From NCBI RefSeq assembly GCF_002797395.1, contig NZ_KZ454943.1:3633966-3697965 (forward strand): a stretch of DNA of 64,000 bases, given 5' to 3'. Positions 18,321 to 27,035 of this stretch are shown piece by piece; the stretch's first letter is position 1, and the number at the start of each line of letters is the position of its first letter. This stretch comes from Bacillus solitudinis (lineage in GTDB: Bacteria > Bacillota > Bacilli > Bacillales > Bacillaceae_D). A model generated the notes under the pieces. It was given only the letters and a program-made list of their open reading frames with translations. It was not told where the DNA came from and made no database searches. The translations under genes and the position numbers were made by a program.

Positions 18321-18524
18321 TCAGGTTGCGTGAAACTGAGATTTAATCTTTTTCACCATAATTTTTTTAATTTTAGCTTTGTTTAAGACAAAATCATCAT
18401 CTGTTACAATGCAGTTTTCCCCTTCAATAGTTTGCTGAAACATTTCCTTTCTTACGTCGGAACGGGTCTTAAAATGTATCTTATTACCATTCAAAAACTC
18501 AACGAAGACATGGAACCGTTTCAA
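18321..18524 (-). CDS. Small hypothetical protein
   Basis: A 67-residue protein with an N-terminal beta pattern (FHVFVEFLNGNKIHFKT) and a Lys-rich C-terminus. I do not recognise the family. Start is TTG 18524 with AAGGGA upstream at a rather long spacing, so the start is uncertain. It is on the same strand as the 130-residue gene, separated from it by the palindrome. Confidence 0.5.
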   Translation of the reverse strand: MKRFHVFVEFLNGNKIHFKTRSDVRKEMFQQTIEGENCIVTDDDFVLNKAKIKKIMVKKIKSQFHAT

Positions 18525-19026
18525 ATCTAATCAGTCCCTTCTGAGGAATATTTTCTAACTCTTTCATTTTTTCATAAAATCATTCTTTTGGCAAATAATC
18601 AGAATTTGGAAAGGCTTATTCTGACTCATTATCTAAGAAAGGTTGAATTTTTTTATATTAGCTTCTATAGGATAATTTTGATAAAAAGCTTATGATAAAG
18701 TTTGCCTCGATCCATCACTCCTTTGAAAGCAGGGTGTTTTAATACGATTCTGCTTATATTGTGACCGTCGCTCCAAATATTAGTTTGGAATTGATTGATT
18801 CGTTGGATATAGCTCTGACATGTCCCTGCAAACTCTAACATTTCTACTTTAAATTTATTTTTTAGTTGTTATATTTATACCAACAATTTAAATAGGGTAA
18901 GAATTGGACATCGATGGTAATGCAATAAATAAGGATTTTGAATAATTTTTTAGCTAATCTTCTTTTGATAAAAATAACTGAACGTGTATTATAGTAAATT
19001 GCAAGTGTATTAAATAATATAAACGG
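18525..19026. other. Long intergenic region, no confident gene
   Basis: About 500 A+T-rich bases. A 58-codon minus-strand ORF at 18665-18841 starts with ATG but lacks a recognisable ribosome site and resembles nothing I know. The rest shows no conserved RNA element that I can identify. Confidence 0.4.
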
Positions 19027-19054
19027 TTGCATTCTGATGAGTGAATTCTATACT
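19027..19054 (+). promoter_or_regulatory. SigA-type promoter of sda
   Basis: TTGCAT and TATACT are 16 bases apart, ending 52 bases before the sda start codon. No TTATNCACA-type DnaA box was spotted nearby. Confidence 0.55.
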
Positions 19055-19106
19055 TAAGTAGAGGTGAGAGGATAGGAAGCCACTCACTTATAAAGGAGTT
19101 TTAAAA

Positions 19107-19259
19107 ATGGATTATTTATCAGAAGAGGTATTGGTAGAAACGTTTATTAAAGCAATGCTTTTAAAGGTTGACAAAGAATTTATTATTTTGCTTGAAACTG
19201 AAATAACTAGACGTGGTATAGACGTAGAAGCTTTATTAAAAAAACATAATTTAAGTTAG
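19107..19259 (+). CDS. sda: Sda-like inhibitor of sporulation histidine kinases
   Basis: A 50-residue protein predicted as a helical hairpin. Family hallmarks are visible: LSEEVLVE at the N-terminus, a following KA pair, then FIILLE-x-EI-x-RR, which line up with Bacillus subtilis Sda (LSDELLIE, KA, FIELIE-x-EI-x-RR). Sda binds KinA/KinB and blocks phosphotransfer, delaying sporulation when replication is perturbed. AAAGGAG precedes ATG 19107 and a terminator follows the gene. The C-terminal tail is a few residues longer than in B. subtilis. The short length makes it easy to overlook. Confidence 0.85.
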   Translation: MDYLSEEVLVETFIKAMLLKVDKEFIILLETEITRRGIDVEALLKKHNLS

Positions 19260-19272
19260 TCGGATAAGAGCT

Positions 19273-19298
19273 AAAACCTATTTCTTAAATAGGTTTTT
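19273..19298 (+). terminator. Rho-independent terminator of sda
   Basis: An 11-bp stem (aaaacctattt / aaataggtttt) with a 3-base loop and a T-rich tail begins 14 bases after the sda stop codon. Confidence 0.85.
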
Positions 19299-19402
19299 AA
19301 TTTTGGGTTTAATAATTATTCGAATAGGAGAAGTTTTAATATAGACCGTTTTAATCCTAGGAGACTTTTAAAATAAAAACTAATAAAAAGTAAGTAAATT
19401 AC

Positions 19403-19431
19403 TTTACATTCTATCGGTTTAGTACTAAACT
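19403..19431 (+). promoter_or_regulatory. Promoter with MarR-type palindromic operator
   Basis: TTTACA and TAAACT are 17 bases apart. The perfect 14-bp palindrome GTTTAGTACTAAAC (19417-19430) covers the spacer and the -10 box, so a bound repressor would exclude RNA polymerase. Position directly upstream of the MarR gene suggests autoregulation. Confidence 0.7.
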
Positions 19432-19472
19432 GATATTGAGAAGCAAATAGCTTTAAGTTTGGAGGAACAGAA

Positions 19473-19919
19473 ATGAGTAGAGCACACTTCCTTTCTCAGA
19501 AGCAAGAGGAACGGTTAGGAATATTACTTTGGTTTCGTTTCGCCCGTTTCTACAACCGGAGTATTCGTCTTTCAAATCAACACTTAAAAAGATGGGACCT
19601 AACCATTTCACAGTTTGATTTACTTGTTCAAATTGGAGCGCATCAACCGATTTCTCAACAAGAACTTGCTGGAAAGTTATTTGTTACGAAAGGAAACTTG
19701 ACTCAACTTATAACAAAGCTCGAAAGAATGGAGCTTGTGAAGCGTACACAGGAATGGCGAACAAAGCTGATTACCTTAACAGACAAAGGAACAACACTAT
19801 ATTCAGAAGTTGTCCCGCAGCAAGAGCGCTTTCAGGCGGCCCAGTTTCAAGGACTAACAAAAGTAGAGCAGAAACAATTAATGTCATTATTAAAAAAGCT
19901 CATGAATGTCGAAAACTAA
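19473..19919 (+). CDS. mhqR: MarR-family repressor, MhqR-like
   Basis: A 148-residue winged-helix regulator. The DNA-binding region reads PISQQELAGKLFVTKGNLTQLITKLERMELV, followed by the wing (RTQEWRTKLITLTDKG). Together with the following dioxygenase and hydrolase it matches the MhqR system of B. subtilis, which senses quinones and catechols. No Cys is present, so thiol switching at this protein is unlikely; ligand or quinone sensing would need another route. GGAGG precedes ATG 19473. The operator in its promoter points to self-repression. Confidence 0.8.
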   Translation: MSRAHFLSQKQEERLGILLWFRFARFYNRSIRLSNQHLKRWDLTISQFDLLVQIGAHQPISQQELAGKLFVTKGNLTQLITKLERMELVKRTQEWRTKLITLTDKGTTLYSEVVPQQERFQAAQFQGLTKVEQKQLMSLLKKLMNVEN

Positions 19920-19945
19920 ACTAACTATAATTGGAGTGATTACCG

Positions 19946-20929
19946 GTGGATTTAAAACCATTAAAAGGCCAACATCATGTGTCTGCTATAACAGCTAATG
20001 CAAAAGAGAATTACCGTTTCTATACAGAAACATTGGGTTTGCGTTTAGTAAAGAAGTCTATTAATCAAGATGATACATCAGTCTATCATTTGTTTTATGC
20101 GGATGAACGAGGAAATCCTGGCACGGACCTAACATTTTTTGAAATTCCTCATGCTGGTCAAACACATCAAGGCACCAACAGTATATCTTTAACATCCTTA
20201 CGGGTGTCAGATGATGAGGCATTAGATTTTTGGAAAAACCGTTTTGAGGATCTTGGAGTAGAGCATGATGAGATTTCTCACCATACAGGTAGAGCGACCT
20301 TAGCATTTCGCGATTTCGAAGGACAACGTTTAATGCTCGTTTCTGATCAAAATAATTCAGGGGTAGCAGGCGGGAAACCTTGGGATAAGAGTCCGATTCC
20401 TGTTCGACATGGTATTATTGGTTTGGGTCCTGTAACCTTGACAGTTTCTCGAGCAGATTTAACAGCAAAAGTTATTCGCGATGTGATGGGCTACCGTGAA
20501 ATAAGAAGCTATTCATCACTAATTGAAGGACAAAATGATATTCGAGTATTCGAAACGGGTGAAGGTGGGACCGGCGCAGAAATTCATATTGAAGAGCGTA
20601 AAGATTTAACTGGTGAAAGACCTGGACGAGGAAGCGTGCATCATGTTGCCTTTCGTGTGGAGAATGAAGGAGAATTAAATAAATGGGTTGAGTATATTCG
20701 TGAAGTGGGTCTCCCAAATTCGGGATTTGTTGAACGCTATTACTTCCGTTCTCTCTATTTCCGTGAAGCGAATGGAATCTTATTTGAACTAGCAACGGAT
20801 GGCCCAGGTTTTGAAGGGGATGAATCGTTTGAGCATTTAGGTGAGAAATTAGCTTTACCTCCATATTTTGAAAACCAACGTGCTGAAATTGAAGCGAGAT
20901 TACAACCGTTAGACACAAAAAATGACTAA
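19946..20929 (+). CDS. Ring-cleaving dioxygenase, MhqA/MhqO-like
   Basis: A 327-residue double-glyoxalase-fold (vicinal oxygen chelate) protein. Two repeats are visible, starting at GQHHVSAIT and around GSVHHVAFRV; His in each and a late Glu in GILFELATDGPGF are the expected metal ligands. MhqA and MhqO are thought to open hydroquinone or catechol rings. GTG 19946 is chosen with GGAG about 9 bases upstream. It is the second gene of the marR operon, 26 bases after the regulator. Confidence 0.9.
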   Translation: MDLKPLKGQHHVSAITANAKENYRFYTETLGLRLVKKSINQDDTSVYHLFYADERGNPGTDLTFFEIPHAGQTHQGTNSISLTSLRVSDDEALDFWKNRFEDLGVEHDEISHHTGRATLAFRDFEGQRLMLVSDQNNSGVAGGKPWDKSPIPVRHGIIGLGPVTLTVSRADLTAKVIRDVMGYREIRSYSSLIEGQNDIRVFETGEGGTGAEIHIEERKDLTGERPGRGSVHHVAFRVENEGELNKWVEYIREVGLPNSGFVERYYFRSLYFREANGILFELATDGPGFEGDESFEHLGEKLALPPYFENQRAEIEARLQPLDTKND

Positions 20930-20942
20930 AGGAGGCTAATTT

Positions 20943-21548
20943 ATGCATCATATTTTTATCGAAGGAAAAAAAACTTCTGCTCCAACTTTGTTGCTTTTGC
21001 ATGGAACAGGAGGAAATGAACGAGATTTATTACCGCTTGCGAATATTATTGCACCAGATCATTCGGTTTTAGGAGTAAAAGGGAATGTGCTAGAAAATGG
21101 CATGCCGCGTTTTTTTCGTCGCCTTGCAGAAGGGGTTTTTGATGAAGAGGATTTAATCTTCCGTACGAATGAGCTTCATGAGTTTATAAATAAAAGTGCA
21201 CAGACCTATCAGTTCGATAGAAACAATGTGATTGCGATTGGATATTCAAATGGAGCCAATATTGCAGCAAGCCTAATGTATCATCATGAGCAATCATTAC
21301 GAGGTGCAGTATTATTTCACGCAATGGTTCCGCGTCGTAATTTGACATTACCAAGTTTAAATGGGACACCTGTATTTATTGGGGCAGGAAGACATGACCC
21401 GCTTATTCCTGAAACAGAGACAAAAGAGTTGATTGATAACTTGCGTGAAGCAGGTTCTGATGTTACTGATTTTTGGACAGAAGGCGGTCATCAACTAACT
21501 AGAGAAGAAGTAGACCAAGCTACAACTTGGTACAATACAATTCAATAA
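20943..21548 (+). CDS. Alpha/beta hydrolase, MhqD-like carboxylesterase
   Basis: A 201-residue alpha/beta hydrolase of the phospholipase/carboxylesterase group. LLLHGTGGNE forms the oxyanion region, GYSNGA carries the nucleophile S102, an Asp in GAGRHDPLIP and a His in EGGHQL complete the triad. The RFFRRLAEGVFDEEDL segment is typical of MhqD-type proteins. It begins 13 bases after the dioxygenase, with AAAGGAGG, and ends the operon. Likely role: hydrolysis of ring-cleavage products or quinone adducts (inferred). Confidence 0.88.
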   Translation: MHHIFIEGKKTSAPTLLLLHGTGGNERDLLPLANIIAPDHSVLGVKGNVLENGMPRFFRRLAEGVFDEEDLIFRTNELHEFINKSAQTYQFDRNNVIAIGYSNGANIAASLMYHHEQSLRGAVLFHAMVPRRNLTLPSLNGTPVFIGAGRHDPLIPETETKELIDNLREAGSDVTDFWTEGGHQLTREEVDQATTWYNTIQ

Positions 21549-21569
21549 TGACGGCAAGTTGTTGTCGAA

Positions 21570-21600
21570 AAAGCCAGCAAAAATGTGCTTGGCTTTTTTT
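21570..21600 (+). terminator. Rho-independent terminator of the marR operon
   Basis: Stem aagccagca / tgcttggctt with a one-base bulge is followed by seven T residues. Confidence 0.85.
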
Positions 21601-21671
21601 ATAGGATTTATACATTGGCAGCGCACCAAAAGTCGGCTATGATTTGATAAAAGCGAAAAAAGAGGAGAAAG

Positions 21672-22550
21672 ATGGACACAATTACACATACCTTACTCGG
21701 ATTAACCACATACGGGGCAATAAAAAAAGAAAATATCGATGCTCACACTAAACGAGCGCTATTATTCTCTGCGGTTGTTGGTTCACAAATACCAGATATA
21801 GATATTGTTGCTAACCTTAGCGAGACAGGTAGAATTATGGGACAAATGTGGCACCGTGGACTCACTCACTCACTATTTCTCACGCCAATTTGGGCTATTA
21901 TTATTTATGGTCTAGCCATTTTAATTTGGAAACGAAAAGATGCTATTATTTTTCACCTGGCATGGTTGAATGTTCTCATTCATGACGGTACAGATGCACT
22001 TAATACATGGGGAACAGGGTTACTTGAACCTTTCTCAACGGCTCGTATCACGCTTGGCTTTATCTCCATTGTTGACTTTATTATTTGGGGAATTATACTG
22101 ATAGGCTTCTTATTAATAAAACTCAGGAAAAATCTTCTTCGGTATCAGGTCTGGAGAGGGGTATGGATAGTTATTCTGATGCATATCGGATTACAAAGTT
22201 TACAGGGAGCTATCATTCAATATCAATTTGATGAAAAATTTGAGCAAGTTGAACTTTCAGCCGATTTTATTCCTGGACATTTCTCCGTCATTGCGAAATC
22301 AGAGGAGAGCATATCTATTTATGAAAAGACGGTATGGAGCAAAGGGAAGTTAGTAGAAACATTGTATTCCGCAAAGAATGCTGACCTAGAAAGGTTATTT
22401 GAAGAAAATCCAAGGGCAGCCGTTCTAAACGAATGGTCACCATTTGTTGTTGTTGTAGCTAACGAAGAAACTATTGGAATCTATGATCCTCGTTTCTATA
22501 GTAATGGCTCCTCCTTTTTGACTGAATCCATTACGTTAGAATCGGAATAA
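21672..22550 (+). CDS. YfhP-like membrane-bound metal-dependent hydrolase family protein
   Basis: A 292-residue membrane protein of the YdjM/DUF457 group. The N-terminal half has the family motifs MDTITHTLLG, PDIDI, WHRGLTHS and HDGTDALNTWG, which offer His and Asp ligands between four membrane helices. The C-terminal 100 residues are soluble. B. subtilis YfhP has the same plan; its reaction is not established. The start ATG 21672 follows AGAGGAGA. The gene stands alone and ends at a shared bidirectional terminator. Confidence 0.85.
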   Translation: MDTITHTLLGLTTYGAIKKENIDAHTKRALLFSAVVGSQIPDIDIVANLSETGRIMGQMWHRGLTHSLFLTPIWAIIIYGLAILIWKRKDAIIFHLAWLNVLIHDGTDALNTWGTGLLEPFSTARITLGFISIVDFIIWGIILIGFLLIKLRKNLLRYQVWRGVWIVILMHIGLQSLQGAIIQYQFDEKFEQVELSADFIPGHFSVIAKSEESISIYEKTVWSKGKLVETLYSAKNADLERLFEENPRAAVLNEWSPFVVVVANEETIGIYDPRFYSNGSSFLTESITLESE

Positions 22551-22556
22551 AAAATA

Positions 22557-22598
22557 AACCGTATGAAATTACCATAATTGGTGATTTCATACGGTTTT
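22557..22598. terminator. Bidirectional terminator
   Basis: A long stem (aaccgtatgaaat / atttcatacggtt) with T runs on both strands separates the convergent YfhP-like and chemotaxis receptor genes. Confidence 0.85.
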
Positions 22599-22607
22599 AA
22601 CTGATTT

Positions 22608-24671
22608 TTATAATCTGAATTTGGAGATGCTTGCTTGCATCATCTCTGCTAGCTTAGCCAGTTCTTCACTTGAATTAGCGATTTCACTTATAGAAGATGT
22701 TTGTTCTTCCACAGCAGCAGAAGCTTCCTCAGTGCTCGCAGCATTTTCTTCGGATATCGCAGAAAGATTATTAATAAGATTAATAATTTCCTCTTTTTTC
22801 TCTTCCATGCTTTTGCTTGAATGGATAATATTATTCATTCCTTCTTTCATGTTTTCGATAGCTGCCGAGATGCCAACAAACTTTTCATTTGTCATAGCAA
22901 GACTGGAAGATTGAGAGCTTGTATTATGATCAACTATATCCATTGTTTTGACAGCGTGCTCTGATTTGCTAGTTAACTCTTGAATGATTCCAACGATTTC
23001 TTCAGTAAATTCATTTGATTGTTCTGCCAACTTTCGTACTTCATCTGCAACTACAGCAAAGCCCTTGCCGGCTTCACCAGCTCTGGCAGCTTCAATTGCT
23101 GCATTTAAGGCTAATAAATTTGTTTGGTCAGAAATACTTCTTATCATTTGACTTGCCGAAGCGATTTTTTCGGTGCTATCATTTGTATTCAGTATGATAT
23201 CTTTTATTTCCTTAACTGACCTTGTATTTAAATCTGTTTTCTCAATTAAATCATTTAAGCTTCCAAGTCCTTCATCTTTTAAATGACTTACTTTTTCTGT
23301 GGAGGTAATTAATAAGTTAACGTAATATCGATCTTGCTCGATTAATTCACCTAACTCTTGTACTTGTGATGCTCCTCTTTCAGTATCAGTAGCTTGATCG
23401 TTCGCACCTGCAGCAATATCATCAATGGCACTGGCAACTTCGCTCGCTGCATTTGCCGATTGTTGACTAGTAGCTGTTAATTGCTGAGAGGATGCCGAAA
23501 CTTGTTCAGAAATGTCCCCCGTGGATTGGATGAGTTTAACAAAGTTTATCCGCATTGTGGATAATGAATTTGTTATATGGCCAATTTCATCTTTTCGTTC
23601 TTTTTGCTTTTCTAATATTCTATTATGCTCTAAAGTAAGGTCGTAATTTGATAACTTTTCAATTGCCTCTGTTACTGCTACTAGGGGTCTACTAATAGAG
23701 TTACTTAATAAATATGTGATAACAATACCAACAAGAGTAAAAATGAGTGTGATAAGGATTAACCCATTTCTCAAATCATTCAATACAGCAAATAATTCAT
23801 GTTTGTCCACTTCGATAACATTTACCCAATCCGTGCCTTCGATTGGTGAGAAACCAACTAATATTTTATCTCCAGCAAAGCTGTGTTCTCCAAAGCCAAC
23901 TTCACCGTACTGAATTTTTTCTTCAAATAGTTTTACTAATTCATCAAGTGACTGGTCTTCTTCTTGTGTTTGCTCGGATGTATCATTCTCAGCAGGTTCT
24001 GCTTGAATCTCATCCATTGCAAGGATATTAAGCTCCATTTCTACTAATATTGATTCGGGGTGAGCTTGAAAGGTACCATCACGTTTTGCGATAAAACCTC
24101 GAGCGGATTGATGACCAGCGTATTCAATGTTATTAACAATATCTATTAAGTCGTTTGAACTTTTTCTGCCATAAAATACACCGGTGATGTTTCCATCTCT
24201 AATCACTGGGGCTGCATATATGATGATTTGTTCGCCACTTTCTGAACTTTTCATTACATCAGAAACAGTCGATTTTCCTGTAAGTGCTTCTTGATAGTAA
24301 GTACGATCACTCACATTAAGTACTGTAGCTCGGGAGTTAAATGTAATAGACTGTCCACTAGTGTCAGCATAAGCAAAAGAATGGTAGCCACTTCTGTCTG
24401 CGATTTCTTCAAAAAAAGCAATTTTTTCTTCTAGCGGGGTATCATCTGTGACAATTTCATTTTCAGACATTGCTTCAATGTACTTCATTTCTTGTGTTAA
24501 AGTAGCGGATATGAATTTAGCATTTTCCACGGCTGCACTTGTTATCCCTTTTTCAGCTTCAGAACTGATAGATTTTGTACTGTTAATAATGGCGACAGTG
24601 CCTAGACCAATAGATGTTAACAAAATAAGTAGAGTAAAAAATAAAACAAGCCTAGTCTTAATCGATTTCAA
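22608..24671 (-). CDS. Methyl-accepting chemotaxis protein with dCache sensor
   Basis: A 687-residue transmembrane chemoreceptor. Membrane helix 1 is at about 6-28, a dCache-type extracytoplasmic sensor at about 35-290, membrane helix 2 at about 300-322, then HAMP and a long signalling coiled coil. The conserved kinase-control hairpin is visible ([20 protein letters not shown], then [14 protein letters not shown]). An acidic Glu/Asp/Gln-rich insertion, about 217-240, lies within the sensor. TTG 24671 is chosen because AGGAGG lies 9 bases before it; the in-frame ATG at 24689 has no ribosome site. Ligand unknown. Confidence 0.93.
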   Translation of the reverse strand: MKSIKTRLVLFFTLLILLTSIGLGTVAIINSTKSISSEAEKGITSAAVENAKFISATLTQEMKYIEAMSENEIVTDDTPLEEKIAFFEEIADRSGYHSFAYADTSGQSITFNSRATVLNVSDRTYYQEALTGKSTVSDVMKSSESGEQIIIYAAPVIRDGNITGVFYGRKSSNDLIDIVNNIEYAGHQSARGFIAKRDGTFQAHPESILVEMELNILAMDEIQAEPAENDTSEQTQEEDQSLDELVKLFEEKIQYGEVGFGEHSFAGDKILVGFSPIEGTDWVNVIEVDKHELFAVLNDLRNGLILITLIFTLVGIVITYLLSNSISRPLVAVTEAIEKLSNYDLTLEHNRILEKQKERKDEIGHITNSLSTMRINFVKLIQSTGDISEQVSASSQQLTATSQQSANAASEVASAIDDIAAGANDQATDTERGASQVQELGELIEQDRYYVNLLITSTEKVSHLKDEGLGSLNDLIEKTDLNTRSVKEIKDIILNTNDSTEKIASASQMIRSISDQTNLLALNAAIEAARAGEAGKGFAVVADEVRKLAEQSNEFTEEIVGIIQELTSKSEHAVKTMDIVDHNTSSQSSSLAMTNEKFVGISAAIENMKEGMNNIIHSSKSMEEKKEEIINLINNLSAISEENAASTEEASAAVEEQTSSISEIANSSEELAKLAEMMQASISKFRL

Positions 24672-24689
24672 AATAAAAGTCCTCCTCAT

Positions 24690-24998
24690 GATGTTCGATA
24701 ATTGTTCTAGATAGCAAAGACAGTGACTTTACCCATATATAGTAAGAAATACTTAGAATTTCACGGTTTCTCACTGTTTATCATATAGAATCAATTAATA
24801 ATAGCACAGATCATTGTCAGTTTGTGGAGATTTTTGTAGAATTTTAGGGAAATTAGGGTAGCGATATAGGAGTGAATTAATTTTTTGGGAAAAGTCGAAA
24901 CCAACATAATCATTTTAGTAACAGAAGTAACTTTCTTTTGGTATGATAGATACGGCTTACCATGCTATTAAACTTGTTTACGAAAGGGAGGATTATCG
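24690..24998. other. Divergent intergenic region
   Basis: About 310 A+T-rich bases between the chemoreceptor and acetylesterase genes. I looked for a SigD-type promoter (TAAA, 15 bases, GCCGATAT) on the minus strand and found none. No convincing operator or RNA element was identified. Confidence 0.4.
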
Positions 24999-26090
24999 AT
25001 GTTATTAAGTGATTTTAGCTTTTTATACGGAAATAACAACGTTGTAATAAAGGTTGATAGTCGTTATTCGAGCGAAATAGGGTATGGCTTTCTATTTGAG
25101 ACAGCTCCATCAGAAGATGAAGATAAAAAAGATTCTTATCCTGGCAATTACAGTCGCTTATCTGAACCGACATTTGTAGTTGATTTACCTAATGGGCATT
25201 ATCAGGTTAGGATTACGTTTGGGTGTAACGATAAAGTAGCAACTACAACCGTAGTGTCTGGAGCAGGTCAAAGAATGCTCAAGCAAGTAAGAACACAAGC
25301 AGGGGATAAAGTCTGTCAGAGCTTCGCCGTGAGTATTACTTCTGGTCGACTTTATTTAGCCTTTTTGGGAGAAAATTCAGTCATTCTCCAAATTGAAGTA
25401 AAACAAGTAGATGAGTTACCAACTATATATCTGGCTGGAGATTCTACAGTCGTGGATCAAGCGTCAAGTCAGTATCCGTTTACAGGGTGGGGACAAGTTT
25501 TACCATCATTTCTAACGGCTGACATACTAGTGTCTAATCACGGGCGTTCTGGCAGAAGCTCCAAGAGCTTTATTGAAGAAGGACGTTTAGAGCAAATTTG
25601 GAAAACTATAAAGCCAAATGATTATTTATTTATTCAGTTTGCTCATAATGATGAAAAAGAGAATGAGGGAGGGACGAAACCATTTACAACGTATCAACAA
25701 TATTTGATGGAGTATATAGAAGGAGCAAGAGAACGAGGCGCAAAACCAGTATTAATTACTCCAATGCATAGGCGAGTATTTAATAATGATGAAAACATTG
25801 TTAATACTCATGGAGATTATCCTGAAGCGATGAAACAGGTTGCACAATATAGCAATACCCCTTTGATTGATTTAGCTGAAAAAAGCAAGAATCTTTTTGA
25901 AGAATTAGGACTGGAAGAAACGAAGAAGGTCTTTATGTGGTTAGAACCGAATGAGTATAAAAATCTTCCTGAAGGTACAAAAGACAATACACATTTTAGT
26001 GAATACGGAGCATTTGAGATTGCTAAATTAATTGTTGAAGGAATTCAAGAGCTTCCTAATATTAGGTTAAATAATCTTTTACGTGTGTAA
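24999..26090 (+). CDS. Rhamnogalacturonan acetylesterase-like SGNH hydrolase (CE12-like)
   Basis: A 363-residue protein without a signal peptide, so probably cytoplasmic. The SGNH hydrolase domain starts near residue 140: AGDSTVVDQ gives nucleophile S149, Gly in GRSGRSS and N217 in QFAHND form the oxyanion hole, and D329/H332 in DNTHFSEYG complete the triad. These motifs are those of YesT/RhgT-type rhamnogalacturonan acetylesterases. About 135 residues precede the catalytic domain and look beta-rich. The start ATG 24999 follows AAAGGGAGG. It heads the second pectin island and would deacetylate imported fragments. Confidence 0.88.
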   Translation: MLLSDFSFLYGNNNVVIKVDSRYSSEIGYGFLFETAPSEDEDKKDSYPGNYSRLSEPTFVVDLPNGHYQVRITFGCNDKVATTTVVSGAGQRMLKQVRTQAGDKVCQSFAVSITSGRLYLAFLGENSVILQIEVKQVDELPTIYLAGDSTVVDQASSQYPFTGWGQVLPSFLTADILVSNHGRSGRSSKSFIEEGRLEQIWKTIKPNDYLFIQFAHNDEKENEGGTKPFTTYQQYLMEYIEGARERGAKPVLITPMHRRVFNNDENIVNTHGDYPEAMKQVAQYSNTPLIDLAEKSKNLFEELGLEETKKVFMWLEPNEYKNLPEGTKDNTHFSEYGAFEIAKLIVEGIQELPNIRLNNLLRV

Positions 26091-26095
26091 TGAAG

Positions 26096-26160
26096 AGACT
26101 GTCCCAAAATTCCTTTGCATCTATAATTCTCGAAGAATTTTTAAATGTTTGGACAGTCCT
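26096..26160. terminator. Long hairpin between convergent genes
   Basis: Outer stem gactgtcc / ggacagtc with an inner aattct / agaatt stem separates the acetylesterase from the convergent small membrane protein gene. T runs are weak, so efficiency is uncertain. Confidence 0.5.
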
Positions 26161-26171
26161 AATACTTCAAA

Positions 26172-26381
26172 TTATCTTGTATGATCTGACTTTTTATACT
26201 GAGAATAATTTTTAATTCCTAGGTAGAGTAGAACGCCACAAATGACAAAATCAATTAATGTGAATGCACTAGCTACGACCATAAAAATAATCCAAATAAG
26301 TAAGGCTACAAAATAAACAATCCCAGACCTGAAAAATTTATTTTTCGTCAAATCATTCATCTCCTTTAGAATAAGTACCAT
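26172..26381 (-). CDS. Small two-helix membrane protein
   Basis: A protein of up to 69 residues with two hydrophobic segments (about 20-41 and 43-58) and a charged C-terminus. Family not recognised. The start is unclear: AAAGGAG lies inside the longest frame, so TTG at 26353 region or ATG 26360 is more likely than ATG 26381, giving about 60 residues. It interrupts the strand orientation of the pectin island. Confidence 0.55.
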   Translation of the reverse strand: MVLILKEMNDLTKNKFFRSGIVYFVALLIWIIFMVVASAFTLIDFVICGVLLYLGIKNYSQYKKSDHTR

Positions 26382-26483
26382 TCTAAAGCTTATCTGTTTT
26401 TAATAAAAGAGTCAAACTATCCCAAATTATATTCATTTGTCAGCGTCCCCTTTTGTTAGGTAACAAAGTTTCGTGTTTAAGTA

Positions 26484-26819
26484 TGTCATTCTCAAACATT
26501 CAGAGCAACAAGAGGCTGCCGCATTATTTATTGATTTCTTCACTAATAGTATAGAAGCAAATGAAATGTTAAGGGCAGATCGTGGTGTTCCAATTTTTTT
26601 AGAAGTACGTGAGCACCTCGCATCAATTGTTGAGGGTCCTGTAAAGCTACATTTGACTACCTTGAGTTGGTAGAAGATTATACAAGTCCAACTGATACGC
26701 TAGAGTCTGAAGTTAGAAGTTCATTCCTTAGACTAGTCGAATTAATTAAATATGATAGAATTTCACCAGAAGATGCAGCCAAGCAATTCCGTGAAGAGGC
26801 TGAAGCTATTCTTAATTAA
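26484..26819 (+). pseudogene. Relic of a solute-binding lipoprotein gene (C-terminal part)
   Basis: Translated in two frames, this stretch matches the last 112 or so residues of the intact binding protein at 29612-30928: HSEQQEAAA, IDFFTNS, EANE, RADRGVPI, VREHLA and VEGPVK in frame one; then TFDYLELVEDYTSP, YDRISPEDAA and EEAEAIL in another frame up to TAA at 26817-26819. One base has been lost near 26643, and the first three quarters of the gene are absent. It shows that a second copy of the transporter binding protein once existed here. Confidence 0.85.
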
Positions 26820-27035
26820 TAAATAAGTCGAAAGGTTAAGAATGCAGAACTAAACGAGAATAGGTTTCTAATTACTAAAAATTCTTGCAGGTCAAATAGC
26901 ATTCTTGTTGTATATAGTCATAAATATCTTTTAATAAGGGTGGATGCAAAAGTAAAAAGAGAAGTTTCAAAAGCTATTAATTGTCACAGCGTTCATTCCA
27001 GATATGCAATAAATCTATGTGAAAGGTTGAGTTAA

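Noticed and set aside
18665-18841. A 58-codon minus-strand ORF in the long gap before sda
   Set aside because: No ribosome binding site and no similarity that I recognise; kept only as a remark.
19000-19106. DnaA boxes upstream of sda
   Set aside because: No TTATNCACA-like 9-mer was found on either strand by eye.
24690-24800. SigD promoter for the chemoreceptor gene
   Set aside because: No TAAA and GCCGATAT pair at the proper spacing.
26096-26160. Transposon end or IS remnant
   Set aside because: The inverted repeat has no flanking duplication or transposase; it fits a terminator between convergent genes.
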